Source of the DNA: Anisodus tanguticus
Taxonomy: Eukaryota > Streptophyta > Magnoliopsida > Solanales > Solanaceae
Direction: 5' to 3'
Assembly (NCBI GenBank): GCA_034509755.1
Contig: CM067557.1
Span: 12,314,001 to 12,378,000, forward strand
Length of the DNA stretch: 64,000 nt
Shown: positions 10,466 to 21,399 of the stretch, one piece after another
Layout of the letters: every line of letters begins with the position of its first letter
Position numbering within the stretch: position 1 is the first letter of the stretch
Made by a program: the position numbers and the translations under genes
The notes under the pieces: generated by a model
The model's input: the letters and a program-made list of their open reading frames with translations, nothing else
Database searches by the model: none
Told to the model about the DNA's origin: nothing

Positions 10466-12015
10466 GGGGGGCAGATAGGCCGTTTGGGCTGAAGTTGGGC
10501 GGGTCAGGATGGGCTGAATCAATAGATGGGCTAATGCCCAACCCGCCCAAAGCTTACATGGGCTAAGATGAGCGGGTCAAGATGGACTAAATGATGGGTC
10601 ATAACCCAACTTGACCCATTACTTTTACAAATTTCAAACTTACCTTCTATGATGTTATTTTATTTTGTATGATATTTGAGTTTTTCATATCTTTATTTTT
10701 AAAATAAAATAATATTTTAAAGATTTTTTTCACTTTTTATAAAAGAAAAATAAATATATAAAATAATGGGTGGGAGGGCAGGGGGTAGTGAGGCGGGGGG
10801 TGGGTTTAGTGGGCTAAGAAACGTTTCTCATTTTTTATAAATTTTTTGTATAAGTAAAATAAATATATAAAGTAAAAACTTTGGGGTAGGTGGGGGGTGG
10901 GGATGGGGTAAGCAAATTTTTCTCATTTTCTATAAAAAATTTATAAAAGTAAAATAAATACATAAAATAGAAAATTTGGGGGTGGGGTGGGAGGGGCGGG
11001 GTAGTGGGGGAAGGTTGGGTGATGGGGGTAGGGGGGAGGAGGTAAGAATTTTTTTTATATTTTTAATAAATTTTTTATAAAAGTAAAAAATATGAAATAG
11101 AAATTTGAGGATGGGGTAGGGCATGGGTGGAGGGGTAGGAAGTAAGAAAAAATTTCATATTTTTTATAATTTTTTTATAAAAGTAGAAAGAATATGAAAT
11201 AGAATTTTGAGAATGGGTTAGGGCATGGAGTGGGGGGTGGAGGGGGGAGGTAAGAAAAAAAAGTTATATTTTAAATATTTTTTTATAAAAGTAACAAAAA
11301 ATATGAAAAAAAATTTGAGGATGGGGTGGCGGTGGAGGGGGTAGGTGGGGTTAGGGCTGTAGGGGGTAAGAAAAAATTTCATATTTTTTATAAAAGTAAA
11401 AAAAAAATGAAATAGAAATTTGAGGATGGGGTTGGGTAATGGGGTGGGGGTGGGGGTGGAGGGTGGTAGGTGTGGGTAGGACCGGGGGGAAGGTAAGAAA
11501 AAATTCATATTTTTTATAAATTATTTATAAAAGTAAAAAAAAAATATAAAACAAAAATTTGAGAATGAGGTAGGGCGGGGGGAAGGGGTAGGGCGGGAGG
11601 TTGGGGTAGAGGTGGGTAGATGGTGGTTGGGCATAGGGTGGAGTACGCAAGGTAGGGGCAGATCTGTGAGGGTGGTCCAGTGCTTGGGTAGGGGTTGGTG
11701 TAGGGGAGGGGTAGGGTGGATGGATAGTGTAGTGGGTGGTTGGGGTGCGTTGGTGTATTTTTATTGTTCTGAAATAATAAATGAATTTTTTAAATAATTA
11801 TTTATAAATAAAAATCTTAATCTAAAGTGTAGCTCTAATCGTTAAGATTGAGTATTTTTATGAGTCAAGTTTGTGCATCATCATGGGTTCATTTGGGCTG
11901 TTAATTTATGATGGGTCAACTTGGGCTAGCCCAAACCAACCCATCATCAAAATTATTCTTGCCCAAACCCATTAAACCTTAGGCGGGTCACTTGGATTTG
12001 GGCTAATTTTGCCTC
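10466..12015. mobile_element. Non-autonomous hAT-like element with internal minisatellite
   Basis: About 1.55 kb flanked by an identical CTGCAAACTA on both sides (10456-10465 and 12016-12025). The ends are related inverted repeats rich in GGGCTGAAGTTGGGCGGGTC-type phrases: the left starts GGGGGGCAGATAGGCC and the right, reverse complemented, starts GAGGCAAAATTAGCCC. Such GGCCCAACCCGCCC ends are common in plant non-autonomous hAT elements, whose duplication is 8 bp. The 8-10 bp match here also allows a Mutator-like origin. There is no transposase; the centre is a tandem array annotated separately. Confidence 0.7.
10640..11610 (+). repeat. Minisatellite, alternating G-rich and A/T-rich blocks
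   Basis: Roughly eight diverged units of about 95-130 bp. Each unit has an A/T block (TTTCATATTTTTTATAAA then TTTATAAAAGTA) and a purine block of GGGG, GGGT and GGTGGG runs on the plus strand (GAGGATGGGGTAGGG type). Units vary mostly in the length of the G block. The open frames on either strand here are proline- or glycine-rich by-products of the repeat. Confidence 0.85.
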
Positions 12016-12025
12016 CTGCAAACTA

Positions 12026-12683
12026 ACAATTGGAGAAAAAGGCCCAAAGGCATGCAACAATTAAGTTGCTATCGACAAATTTTGTGGAACAAACCCACAT
12101 AACACCATGTTTCTTTCAACATGCATGGGTTCGGTTGTCCAATATATCAAAGTTATATACTTTTTCCAAAGCTCCCCTTTTCATAAAAAAGAGTACGTTA
12201 CGTTGATTCCGACCTATACAAAAAAAAAAAAGAGATATTCAAAGTTTGTACGAATTATTGTGGTACTTAAATTTATGAATCATGCTAGTTTCTTAAGTCA
12301 ATAGACCATTATGAGTTTTTTTTAAAAATCTAAAATGTCTCTTTTTATTAAAATAAAATTTAAAAATAAAATTAATTAATTAGGTGAATCAACAACCTAA
12401 ACAGTGGAAAAACAGCAAATGGTCCCTCATGGATATTCCTATATTCATATTTCGGTCTTGTGTTATTTAAGGTGTGAAAATTGCTAGAAGATGCCGATTG
12501 AAAAGGGAAATTTACATAAATTTACCCTTCAGCCAACTAGTTTATTAAAATAGCCGAAGCATACACTATTTATACATTTTGGTTATATATGTTGTGTATA
12601 AATATGTATATTATATGTATAGTGTATGTATATTATATGTATAGCGTATCTTTTTAATATATACTATACCTATATAATGTGTA
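12026..12683. other. AT-rich intergenic DNA
   Basis: No gene seen. A short imperfect repeat of TATATGTATAGTGTATGTA type lies at about 12595-12660. Confidence 0.55.
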
Positions 12684-12691
12684 CATATTGG

Positions 12692-13508
12692 TAGGGTTGG
12701 GCATAAAAAACCGAAAATCAAATTATCGAACCGAACTGGGAATTTCGGTATTTGATAGGGTATTCGGGAGTAAAATTGTAGAATTACGATATTCGGGTTC
12801 AAATGAGATATGAATATCGTTCTGTATTAGGTAAAATACTGAATACCGAATTATTTGTTGACCTATACAGCTTGACTCCACAGATTTATGTGAAAGAATG
12901 TTTCTAGGCATAGATTAAGCTTCATTTCAATAGTGTTTATTATATATCAGCTTGTACTAAATTTCTTTGGAGCACTTCAGTAATTTTAATTCGAGTTTAA
13001 GATTTATGTGAGTAGTTTTTCGAGCCAACAAACTTTTCATTTACTATCATATATACTGAGCCACATTCTCTTCATTTATAATTATATTTTCTTTGAATGT
13101 GTATGATCTGTTAAACTACCAATTCTAAGCTTCTGTTACCACTGATCCTATAAAAATGCAAGGCCACTTCATGTGGCATCAATCATTTACTTTTGAATCG
13201 ATATTAACTGCTATATTTGATATTGATGGCCAAAGGCTAAGTTTGTTTTTTCTACTTTGTTGAACACTTAATCCATTCAATTTTTTTTTTGTTAATACGC
13301 AAATCAAAAGAATTTATTAATAGTTGCTTTCTTAATTAATGGTAAATCCTGAATACCATACCGAGATTTACCGAACCGAAGTTTAATTTACCGAACCAAA
13401 CCGAACATTTTTGGTTTGGTATTTGGTATCTACTTCCAATTATCGATTACCGGATTACCAAACCCGAACTTCTAAAGTACCGAACCGAATACTAAACGCT
13501 CACCCCTA
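12692..13508. mobile_element. Non-autonomous hAT-like element
   Basis: 817 bp with ends TAGGGTTGGGCATA and, reverse complemented on the right, TAGGGGTGAGCGTT. Both ends carry many copies of CCGAA/TTCGG words (AAACCGAAAA, ACCGAACCGAA), a pattern well known from plant hAT-derived MITEs. Flanks CATATTGG (12684-12691) and AATATTGG (13509-13516) form an 8-bp duplication with one mismatch. No transposase frame. Confidence 0.8.
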
Positions 13509-13616
13509 AATATTGGTACATGAGAAGCCTACGACGGCTACAATGAATATTATCTGTAACTCATCCCACTATTTTAGACATTCTCTTTTGATTAGGTTAA
13601 ATGTTAGTATTTAATA

Positions 13617-13849
13617 TTCCCTTCATTTTATTTTAACTGCCGTTTTAGTTTTTTCAGCGCTTATTAAGAAAAAATAATAAATACAAGGTATAGTTTACTA
13701 AGTTATCCCTATTTATTAGATGCTTTTGAAATTGATCGGTATTAAAAACAACTATTTTTTTAATATTGAGGGTATAGTTAAAAACAATTGGTGATAATTA
13801 TTTTGAGATAATTTTTTAGAACTTAAAATGACAGTTGAAATGGGACATA
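13617..13849. mobile_element. Degenerate Stowaway-like MITE
   Basis: The left end TTCCCTTCATTTTATTTTAA continues into CTGCCGTTTTAG. The right end reads AAAATGACAGTTGAAATGGG. Reverse complemented, the two ends agree over the phrase TTTCAACTGTCATTTTAAG with several mismatches. TA precedes the left end; the right TA is not clear. Confidence 0.4.
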
Positions 13850-14050
13850 GGGTGTTCAAGATCACCCCTAACAAATAGGAGGAGATTATTTGCAAAGCAC
13901 ATGTGTGTGATGTTAAGTTTACTGCACTTAGGGTGATGTTTGAACTCTAAATTCTCCATAGTCAACTTAGAAGTGTGCTTAGATACTTCATAAAAAGTGC
14001 AAAGAAGAAAGGAGATAGAGGATCTTCTTGTTTCAGTCCTCTTCTAGCAT

Positions 14051-14072
14051 GGGGGGGGGGGGGGGGGGGGGG
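14051..14072 (+). repeat. 22-base G homopolymer
   Basis: An uninterrupted run of 22 G lies inside LINE copy A, between two parts of its reverse transcriptase. It may be a real expansion or an assembly artefact. Confidence 0.8.
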
Positions 14073-14605
14073 ATTAAGTTTCGGTATCTGTTCTAGATAA
14101 GGCCACTCATCTGAGTCATTGGCTTCTTATAAATCAATCTTAACCATACAAGGTGAGACATGCTTTGTAGTGTAGGTTTTGATTAATTCATGAGTCAATA
14201 TGATGTTGTCTGGAATTAAGCCTGCTTGAGCTTGCCACATAATAAAAGTTATGACTGCCTGTAATCTAGCAGTTAGCACCTTCACAATTAGTTTATAAAT
14301 CAGAGTACAACAAGCTAATGATGTGTACTCTTTGATTTTGAGAGGATTGCAAGTTTTAGGAAGTAGTGTGATTGCAGTACAGTTAAAAGGTTTAAGTAGT
14401 TTTACCACTTGTAAAGATGCCGTTTAACAGCTTTGATAACATCGTCCTTAATGAATGGCCATGCATTTTTTAAGAAATAAGCATTGTATCCATCCATTCC
14501 TACACTTTATCATCCCCAATCGAACATAAGACAACAAATATTTCAGCCTCAATAACCTCAGCACACATGTGTAGTCTATGATCCTGTGTTAAGACGAGTC
14601 CTTTC

Positions 14606-14933
14606 TGTTAAGAGTCTCACATCGGAAATGGAATGAGAACATGGATTCCTTATATGGACTTGACAATCCTCACTCTGCAAGCTAGCTTTTGGGGTTGAGT
14701 TAGGACCAAGATCCATTCTTTACATGGTATCAGAGTCAGGCTCATTCTAATTCTATGTTCACTGATGTTGGGTCCCCAAATTATGTCATCCACGCTCCAG
14801 TTAATGGGGTCTGGGCGTGCGGGGAGTGTTAAGAGTTCCACATCGGAAATGGAATGAGAACACGGACTTGGACAATCCTCACCCTACAAGCTAGCTTTTG
14901 GAGTTGAGTTAAGCCAAAGATCCGTTCTTTACA
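14606..14933 (+). mobile_element. TRIM element copy 2 (complete)
   Basis: Same family as the element at 4888. The 5' LTR is 14606-14724, the primer-binding site TGGTATCAGAGTC is 14725-14737, the purine tract GCGTGCGGGGAG lies just before 14827, and the 3' LTR is 14827-14933. The 3' LTR lacks a short block around TTCCTTATATGG that the 5' LTR has. The perfect target duplication CTTTC is at 14601-14605 and 14934-14938. It interrupts the reading frame of LINE copy A, so it is younger than that LINE. Confidence 0.9.
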
Positions 14934-15229
14934 CTTTCCTCATCACCAATCTATTCATTGCAGGAAGAGATGAAGCAGCAGAACCTATAAGGGATTTATA
15001 GAAATCACAATCATTCCTATTATCAGTAGCATCAATTAATTTAACTCGTGTGAGGGAGTCAAGTTCAGCAATCTGTTTTCCGTGCAGTCTTTCTTTAATC
15101 ATGATGAGATGTATTTATTGTTGGAGTCTTCAAGCCTGATTCACTGAGCTCTTGATTTCTGCTTGAGAATATTTACTTCCCCTGGTTTATAAGTGCAGTC
15201 TTTTCAAATTTAATTCAGTTATTTTTTAG

Positions 15230-15429
15230 TACTAATTAAGAAACTTTTCATTTCATCACCAAAGTGAAATAATTATAAAGCCCGGCAGATTTAAACATAA
15301 TCTGCTTGATCTAAAAAATATATCCCTCTTGGACTCCTAACTACTATCAAACTAATTAAAACTAATTATGCCTTACTCAACAAAAGCTATAATGAGCACA
15401 AGAACTAAAATTGACATTTACTAAGCAAT
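15230..15429 (-). other. Probable 3' untranslated region of LINE copy B
   Basis: Non-coding AT-rich DNA between the last recognisable codons of LINE B and the 5'-truncated start of LINE A. No clear poly(A) tail was located. Confidence 0.4.
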
Positions 15430-16496
15430 ACTTTCATATAACCTTCAGCCCTGATATTGCTGAAACATGCTACTTGTCTTGCCAAATCCTCCACTAATGA
15501 CTCCTTCTTCTCATACACTGTTATTTCTCTCCAACCACACAATATGGATGAACTCTGCATAGATAAGCTTATACAATTTTTCATTATAGCTCCTAACTTT
15601 AATTGTATTGGTGATCCAGTGATGCATTTCAGTCCAGGTCCTAATAGATAAAGCTGATTTTTGTAACCAGAGACTCAGCCTTGCCCAAAATTGTCCAATA
15701 AAGCTGCATTCTGCACGTCTCTAGTTTCAGGAACCTGCTTACACAAACTACATAGGCTCAACAAGAATGCTCTAACTTATCAACTTGTCTGCAGTGTGCA
15801 ATCTCTCATGCATCTATAACCACATTGTAAATATTGCCTTAGGTCTGGCTTGGTTCTCATACATTATTCTTTTCCATGCTACTTTGGGAAGATTATCAAG
15901 AAGTTGTAATACACCTGCTTAATGATGCTTTTTATTTGTGTGTTGAACATCATTAATAAGATGGAGTTGAGCTTTAACACAAAACACTTTCCTGACCATC
16001 TAGCATGCCTGTTGGGGATGTGCATATTCACAATGTCCTGCTCCTTAATACAGTAACTATGGACCTATTTGATCCAAAGTTTATCTTTATTTGTTGCCAA
16101 ATCCCAGTAGGTCTTGATGATTGCAGCCTTGTTCCAAATTCTCATGTTTATTATATTAAGTCCGCCTGCTGCTTTTGGTGCACACATCCTGTCCAAGCAA
16201 ACAAAGCTCTCTTAACGATCATATTGACTCCAGACCAAATAAAGCTTCTGCAGTATGCCTCTATAGCCTTCATAACCTTGGATGGGATGATAAACATTTG
16301 GGCCCAGTAGGCTTGAATCCCAAATACCACTGTTTGTACAAGTTGGATCCTTCCTGCATATGAGAGCTTTTTTGCTGTCCATGATGATATTCTAGCCATC
16401 ACTTTGTCTATCAAAGTCTTTCATTGGAGTATACTCAGCTTCTTTTAGCCAAAGGAATTCCTAGGTATTTGAATGATAGTTCTCCGTCTATTCAAA
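15430..16496 (-). pseudogene. LINE copy B, C-terminal part of ORF2
   Basis: Read leftwards from the right junction: DGELSFKYLGIPLAK (about 16490-16445), then KVMARISSWTAKKLSYAGRIQLVQTVVFGIQAYWAQMF (16405-16290) and AYCRSFIWSG, the thumb/connection region typical of plant L1 ORF2. It continues with NMHIPNRHARWSGK (about 16030-15985) and a zf-RVT-like region with FPKWHGKE (about 15885) and scattered cysteines to about 15450. Stops and frameshifts are frequent. Its N-terminal half lies at 18775-19400 beyond the organelle-like insertion. Confidence 0.8.
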
Positions 16497-18774
16497 CAGA
16501 CGTTCTTGCTATCGAAATCTAAAAAAAATATATGAAAATAAATTGCTCCAATAGGATTTGAACCTATACCAAAAGTTTAGAAGACCTCTGTCTTATCCAT
16601 TAGATTATGGACGCTTTTCATTTTGATTTTTTCAATTTTTGTTTAAAAAAATATATAAAGAATTGGATGTGAAAGAATTTTTGGAATTGTATATTCAATG
16701 ATGTACTAAAAAAGAATAATGAATAGAAAAGAAAAATGGTTTGGGTCGTGTATCTATCCCATATACGGTAGAAGAGAAGGTTCCATCAGAATAATTTATT
16801 TCTGTTCAGGGTTCCTTGTCTCTTTTTTTTTTTAAAAAAGAATAAAAAAAAGGGGAGGGTGTGGGGAGAAATGAAGAGAAAATATTGAAACATAAATTTG
16901 AAAGAGATGATGAAGGTAGGAGACCGATATAAGTAAGATCCGCTACAACTAGAAGTTGATCTGGTACCTTCCTCAGGGTACTCAAGAACTAGAGTCATCT
17001 CCCGTTCTGATACCACCAGGAACATGAAAAAGAAATTTCAAGGAATCCAAAAAGTGAAAAATTGAATTTATTAGCTCGAGTTGTGTTAAGATAAGTGGCA
17101 GTTGAATTGGAAGTAGCCATCGGCTAGGTCTTTGATAGATCTCAAGCGGTCTTGAACTGCTTTATTTGGTCTTCAACTGGCTTACGAGGCTGCTGAAAGA
17201 GAAGAAAAGGAAAGGGGTACTAAAAAGTGACCGTTACCAATTAGGATGGAAAGAAGACAGTAAACGCCGGGTAAAGTGACTTACTTGAATGGTGAGCTAT
17301 CCTATAAGACTAAGAAGCGGGGAGAGAGGATAATCTCTTTGAAAGGACAGAGCCGCTTGGCCGCAGCTATTCAAGCATCTCAAAGTCTATCTATAACGAT
17401 TGATATTTCATATTGGAGCTTCCGCTAAAGGAAGTGGTAATCCCTAACTTGAGAAAACTCTGAAAGCCGACCTACCAATAGACATTATGGGAGAATACTC
17501 TTCACCATCATCAGAAAATGTTGCTTAGCGGAAACCTTGAAATAGGATAAAGTTTGACTGCATCAAGCTCTAAAGCCGGGTATTCTGTACCAGCTCGGCT
17601 AGTAAAAACAATCAGTCAAAATGATTAATTATTAACTAATTTGAACGAAACTTGACTTCTAAGTTCTTAGCCAAAATTGACGAAATAAAATGAAAAAGAT
17701 TCCAATTTCATGTCTTAAATGAAATGAGTAGACTAGAATCGGCAGTATTCTAATAGATAGATAGTATGGTAGAAAGATTCATCTATTTCTTTCTACCATA
17801 CTATTTATTAGTTAGATTCTAGTGCCCCCTGGAATAAAATAAAGATAGAGGTTGCATTTGATATGGATCTATAGATCAATCTACAATATTATCTTGATAT
17901 ATGTGAATATCAATTCCATATATGGGATTGACATAGCAACCAATTCCATTTATTTGCTATATCTATTTGTTCTGACCAATCTGAATTACTCTTATGTCTT
18001 ATAGTTTGAATTATTATATTTTTTATTTCCAATCTGAATCTCGGTATCTATTGAAAGAATCAAATCAATGAAGGAAAGACGATAGATATAGGCATATTGT
18101 GCATGTTCGCTTAGTGTGGGAAGGCAACGAAGTTCAGTTCATGAGACCGCAGCGCATCAGAGTGGAGCACCCGCAACACTTCCTTACCTTAGCTAGATCT
18201 CATTGGTGCCACCTAAAAGGTAGGTAGGCGGCGGATATGTGACGTTTGGAGTTGTCATTTGTGCACCTGTCCCCAATGAAAGAATGAGTGACTTGTTCCC
18301 ATGTGGATCATGGCCTTACCACTCGGTCCCCGATGGCCAGTGTGGGATTCGGTATAGCAGCTTAGGTTCATTTGCGTTGCGCATTCCTGTTGGACTGGAC
18401 ACATGTTAGGTGTAGGAAGTATGGTTCCGAAAGTGACTTCGATTCGCCAGTTCATGCTCAATTCCTCACTTTACGTTAGCGAACCTACAAGTCGAGCTGG
18501 GCTATGTGCTCTTTCTTTGCCCTTGATCCGAGATCTCTTTAACAAAAAAATAGTTGGATTTGCCAGCCTTAGCCGAGGAAGACTGTTCAATCCATCTCAT
18601 AGGTCTTCCTCAATACAAAAGGTCAATTCAATTGCTATGCTAAGCTTTCTTTTACGCCCTGGAATGAAGCATTATTCAAAGACAATAGGCAAGGCACTAT
18701 AAGGTAGTGAAGTAGGGTCGACAAATATAGACTTCTCTTCTATTAAATATGTGGACTCCCCCCTACTATAGCCC
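16497..18774. other. Organelle-derived DNA inserted in LINE copy B
   Basis: About 2.3 kb with a texture unlike its neighbours. It contains a plastid trnR-UCU copy (16544-16614), a perfect 16-bp stem hairpin (17761-17776 with 17789-17804) typical of organelle spacers, and gene-poor DNA of mixed composition. The part near 18100-18240 (ACCGCAGCGCATCAGAGTGG, GTAGGTAGGCGGCGGATATG) looks like plant mitochondrial spacer. Plant mitochondria often contain plastid pieces, so one mitochondrial insertion could explain the mix; separate plastid and mitochondrial fragments are the alternative. The LINE reading frame is interrupted on both sides. Junctions are accurate to about 20 bp. Confidence 0.7.
16544..16614 (-). 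tRNA. trnR-UCU: Plastid-type trnR-UCU copy (pseudo)
   Basis: On the minus strand the sequence starts GCGTCCATAATCTAATGGAT, has the anticodon loop CTTCTAA (anticodon TCT), the T arm GGTTCAAATCC, and ends TTGGAGCA. This matches plastid arginine tRNA (UCU). The 5' acceptor strand GCGTCCA would need TGGACGC opposite, but one base is missing there (TGGAGC), so the acceptor stem is damaged. As nuclear organelle DNA it is unlikely to be functional. Confidence 0.85.
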
Positions 18775-19400
18775 AGCACTTGTTGTATTTGGTGCTTTAC
18801 CTCAAGACTTGTTTATCCACAATAAATAGCACTTTGGACAAATTAGCTTGTAAGCCTGATGCTGCTGAGAATGCACTGAATCTATCATGTAGCAGTGATA
18901 CTGAGGGAACATCCCCTCTAACAAACAATAGTAAATCATCTGCAAATGAAAGATGAGTGATGTCCAGCCTTAAGAAAATTGGGTGATATTTGAAATTCTT
19001 ATCTTGCATCAGTGTCTTCATAAGTCTGCTCAAATACTCCATAACTATGACAAATAAAAAGGAAGATATTGGATCTCCTTGCCTAATATATCTAACAGTA
19101 TAAAAAAGTCTTGTACATTCCCCATTGACCATGATTGAGTAATTGATTGTTGACACACATTCCACAATCCAACTAGTGAACCTGATAGGGAAGCCCAATC
19201 ATTCCAGCACTTGTTGTAAATAAGTCCAATCCACAGTATCATATGCTTTTTGGATATCCACTTTGATTACACATCTCGGTGAAGTAGTCCTCCTAAAGTA
19301 TGTCTTTACTAGATCCATGAGCCAATATTACATTATCTGCAACTTTCCTTCCGGTATGAAACCTGCATGTGTATCAGAAATTCAGAGTTATTATTATATG
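18775..19400 (-). pseudogene. LINE copy B, reverse transcriptase part
   Basis: Reading leftwards from about 19385: HAGFIPEGK, VDIQKAYDTVDW (about 19260-19225), a 133-residue open frame (19198-18797) with RQGDPISSFLFVIVMEYLSRL, and LSFADDLLLFVRGD carrying the intact catalytic FADD. It continues to FSAFSAASGLQANLSK and stops near 18794. The 5' half of ORF2 and the endonuclease are missing, as usual for 5'-truncated LINE copies. The remainder of the protein resumes at 16496. Confidence 0.85.
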
Positions 19401-19570
19401 TTACATTTTTTCAAATTTATTTTTGTCTAACAATGATTTGATCGAATTTCTAAAAAAATTATACTTGTTATACTCTATGAGTAGCATAGTGTAATTTAGT
19501 TATATAACTCTCTTAATTACTGATATTGAGTGATTTTTTTAAGAAGCGTGCCAAAATTTTAAAATTAACT

Positions 19571-20068
19571 TAGGGTCTGTCCGAAAATCACAATATAATT
19601 ATCAAGTGGCGTAATTACTAAGATAGTAATTACACATTCAAGTAATTATAATATAGTTGTGATTATTAATTACAATGTCGTGTTTGTTTAGCATAAAATA
19701 ATTACAGTGTTATTTTCTATCTCACGTTTGATTATACAAGTGTAATTCAAAAGTTTGATATTCTTATCTTTTCTAAAAAATAAATAACTTTTTTAAAGAT
19801 GACATGTAAATAACTTTTAATGCTTGAAAAACATATATGTATTTAATAAATACTTTAAAAGATGTATTTGAAAGGTCTTTGATAATTACTCTCTGAAATT
19901 ACCATAAATTCTTTATTACCTTAAGAATGAAAGAGTATAATTGTTTCTCTTTTACTAAACCCAACTTTACATTGAGATAATTATTTGACTAGATAAACAA
20001 GTCAAAAGATATATTTCACTTAATTACATTTAAATTGAATTATAAGATAGCCTTCCAAACATGCCCTA
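19571..20068. mobile_element. MITE-like element, about 0.5 kb
   Basis: The left end TAGGGTCTGTCCGAAAATCA and the right end, reverse complemented, TAGGGCATGTTTGGAAGGC are related inverted termini. The interior is AT-rich with GTAATTAC words. The AGGGYCTGTTTGG type end is frequent in plant MITEs. No matching target duplication was found. Confidence 0.5.
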
Positions 20069-20087
20069 TTGTGGACTGGATGGACTA

Positions 20088-20548
20088 ATTGATTGTGTTG
20101 TGTTTATTCTGTAAAAGTGATCTTACATTTACACTACAAGAAATAAAATGTGATCCTCCTATGTTAGCCACTAAATCCACTAGCCAACTATGAAGAGGTG
20201 GTGCCGATTTTTGCTCCTTGATTTCCTCTCGCATGACCGAAGGCACCTCCTTCTAGCTGTTGACGGTTTGTTTCCATTTCTTGGGGTCTAGAAGGTGCTT
20301 TGACTTGGTTTTCGAGGCGTTCAAATATGTGTAGGTCTCAGTCGTTCCTCGGAATTATGATTCGGACAAGTTACCGAAATAGCCGGTGGAGCTTTTCTAG
20401 CCAAGGGCTAGGACTAATAGATTCGGATACGAGTCAGTTCAGTAATAGGCTTAGAACTTTGTTGCCTGCTCATTTTGAGATTTTCACCTTCGGCTGCCAC
20501 TTGATTCGGCTAAACACTAAATGTATTTCTAAGTGTTTACAACCCTTA
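20088..20548 (-). repeat. Fragment of gypsy-A LTR
   Basis: Matches the right two-thirds of the gypsy-A LTRs (about 37710-38166 and 61180-61629), from GATTGATTGTGTTG through TTGCTCCTTGATTTCCTCTC to GAGATTTTCACCTTCGGCTG. The left third is missing and the right end reads GTGTTTACAA instead of GTGTTAACA. It is a separate older copy of the same family. Confidence 0.8.
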
Positions 20549-20589
20549 AGATGGAATGTTCATATCCACAGAATGCTCGTAATGAAGGA

Positions 20590-20980
20590 ATACCCTTATT
20601 GATGGAACGTTCATACAATTGAATGCCCTTATCAACGGAATGTCTTTATCAATGAATGCCCATATTGACGGAATATCAAAAGACAAATACATGACGTCAA
20701 ATATCTATGTCAGTGGAATATCAACGGACAAATCCATGGCACCAAATATCTATATCAAAGGACAAATTCACGTTGCCAAATATCTATATCAAAGGACAAA
20801 TTCACGATGTCAAATATCTGTATTGATGGAATATTAAAGGACAAGTCAACGACGCCAAATTCATATTGACAGAATATCAAAGGACAGATCATAACGCCAA
20901 ATATTCATATTGACAGGACAACGACGGATAAATTCATGGCGCCAAATATCCATACCGACAGAATATCAAAGGACAAATCC
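20590..20980 (+). repeat. Tandem array 1, about 45-50 bp units
   Basis: Irregular repeats built on GGAATATCAAAGGACAAAT and GCCAAATATCTATAT. Short plus-strand frames here only reflect the repeat. Confidence 0.7.
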
Positions 20981-21385
20981 GTATGAAAGGCCAACTTAAG
21001 GTGCAAAGGGACAAATTTGTCCACCTTAAAACTGGAAATTTAGAGATCCTTTTAAGGATAAATCTGTGAAAAGGTCAGCTTAAGGTGCGAAGAGACAAAA
21101 ATTGTCCACCTTAAGACTGAAAATTTAGAGATGCTTTTAAGGATAAATCCGCAAAAAGGCCAGCTTAAGGTGCAAAGGGACTAAACTAGTCCACCTTAAG
21201 GCATGGATAATTGGAGATCTTTTTAAGGATAAATCCATCAAAGGCCAGCTTAAGGTGCAATGGACTAAACTAGTCCACCTTAAGGCATGAAAATTTAGAG
21301 ATACTTTTAAGGATAAATCCATCAAAAGTCAGCTTAAGGTGCAAAAGGACTACAATAGTCCACCTTAAGGCATGTAAATTCAAAG
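20980..21385 (+). repeat. Tandem array 2, about 85 bp units
   Basis: Five copies spaced about 85 bp apart of CAGCTTAAGGTGCAAAGG followed by TCCACCTTAAG and GGATAAATCC. CTTAAGGTG and CACCTTAAG alternate, so each unit contains a small inverted repeat. Confidence 0.85.
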
Positions 21386-21399
21386 ATCCTGAGCTTGAA

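Larger units (their letters stand above)
13850..15225 (-). pseudogene. LINE copy A, linker and RT half of ORF2 (broken)
   Basis: An L1-type non-LTR retrotransposon ORF2 fragment read leftwards. In order: KQKSRAQ and IRLEDSNNKY (about 15185-15125), FYKSLIGSAASSLPAMNRL (near 15000-14940), the TRIM insertion, then a CSIGDDK block and GMDGYNAYFLKNAWPF (about 14520-14450), then ITLLPK and QAGLIPDNIILTHELIK (14365-14175), MVKIDL (14144-14127), a 22-base G run, then LKQEDPLSPFFFALFMKYL (about 14040-13985) and CFANNLLLFVRGD (about 13895-13860). The catalytic FADD motif is therefore FANN. The endonuclease domain and the C-terminus are absent. Confidence 0.8.

Noticed and set aside
11218..11508. Phe/Pro-rich minus-strand frame
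   Set aside because: A by-product of the G-rich/A-T minisatellite.
16544..16614. Functional nuclear tRNA gene
   Set aside because: Plastid sequence with a damaged acceptor stem inside transferred organelle DNA.
18403..18702. 99-codon frame in the organelle-like insertion
   Set aside because: No recognised mitochondrial or plastid protein; kept as part of the insertion only.
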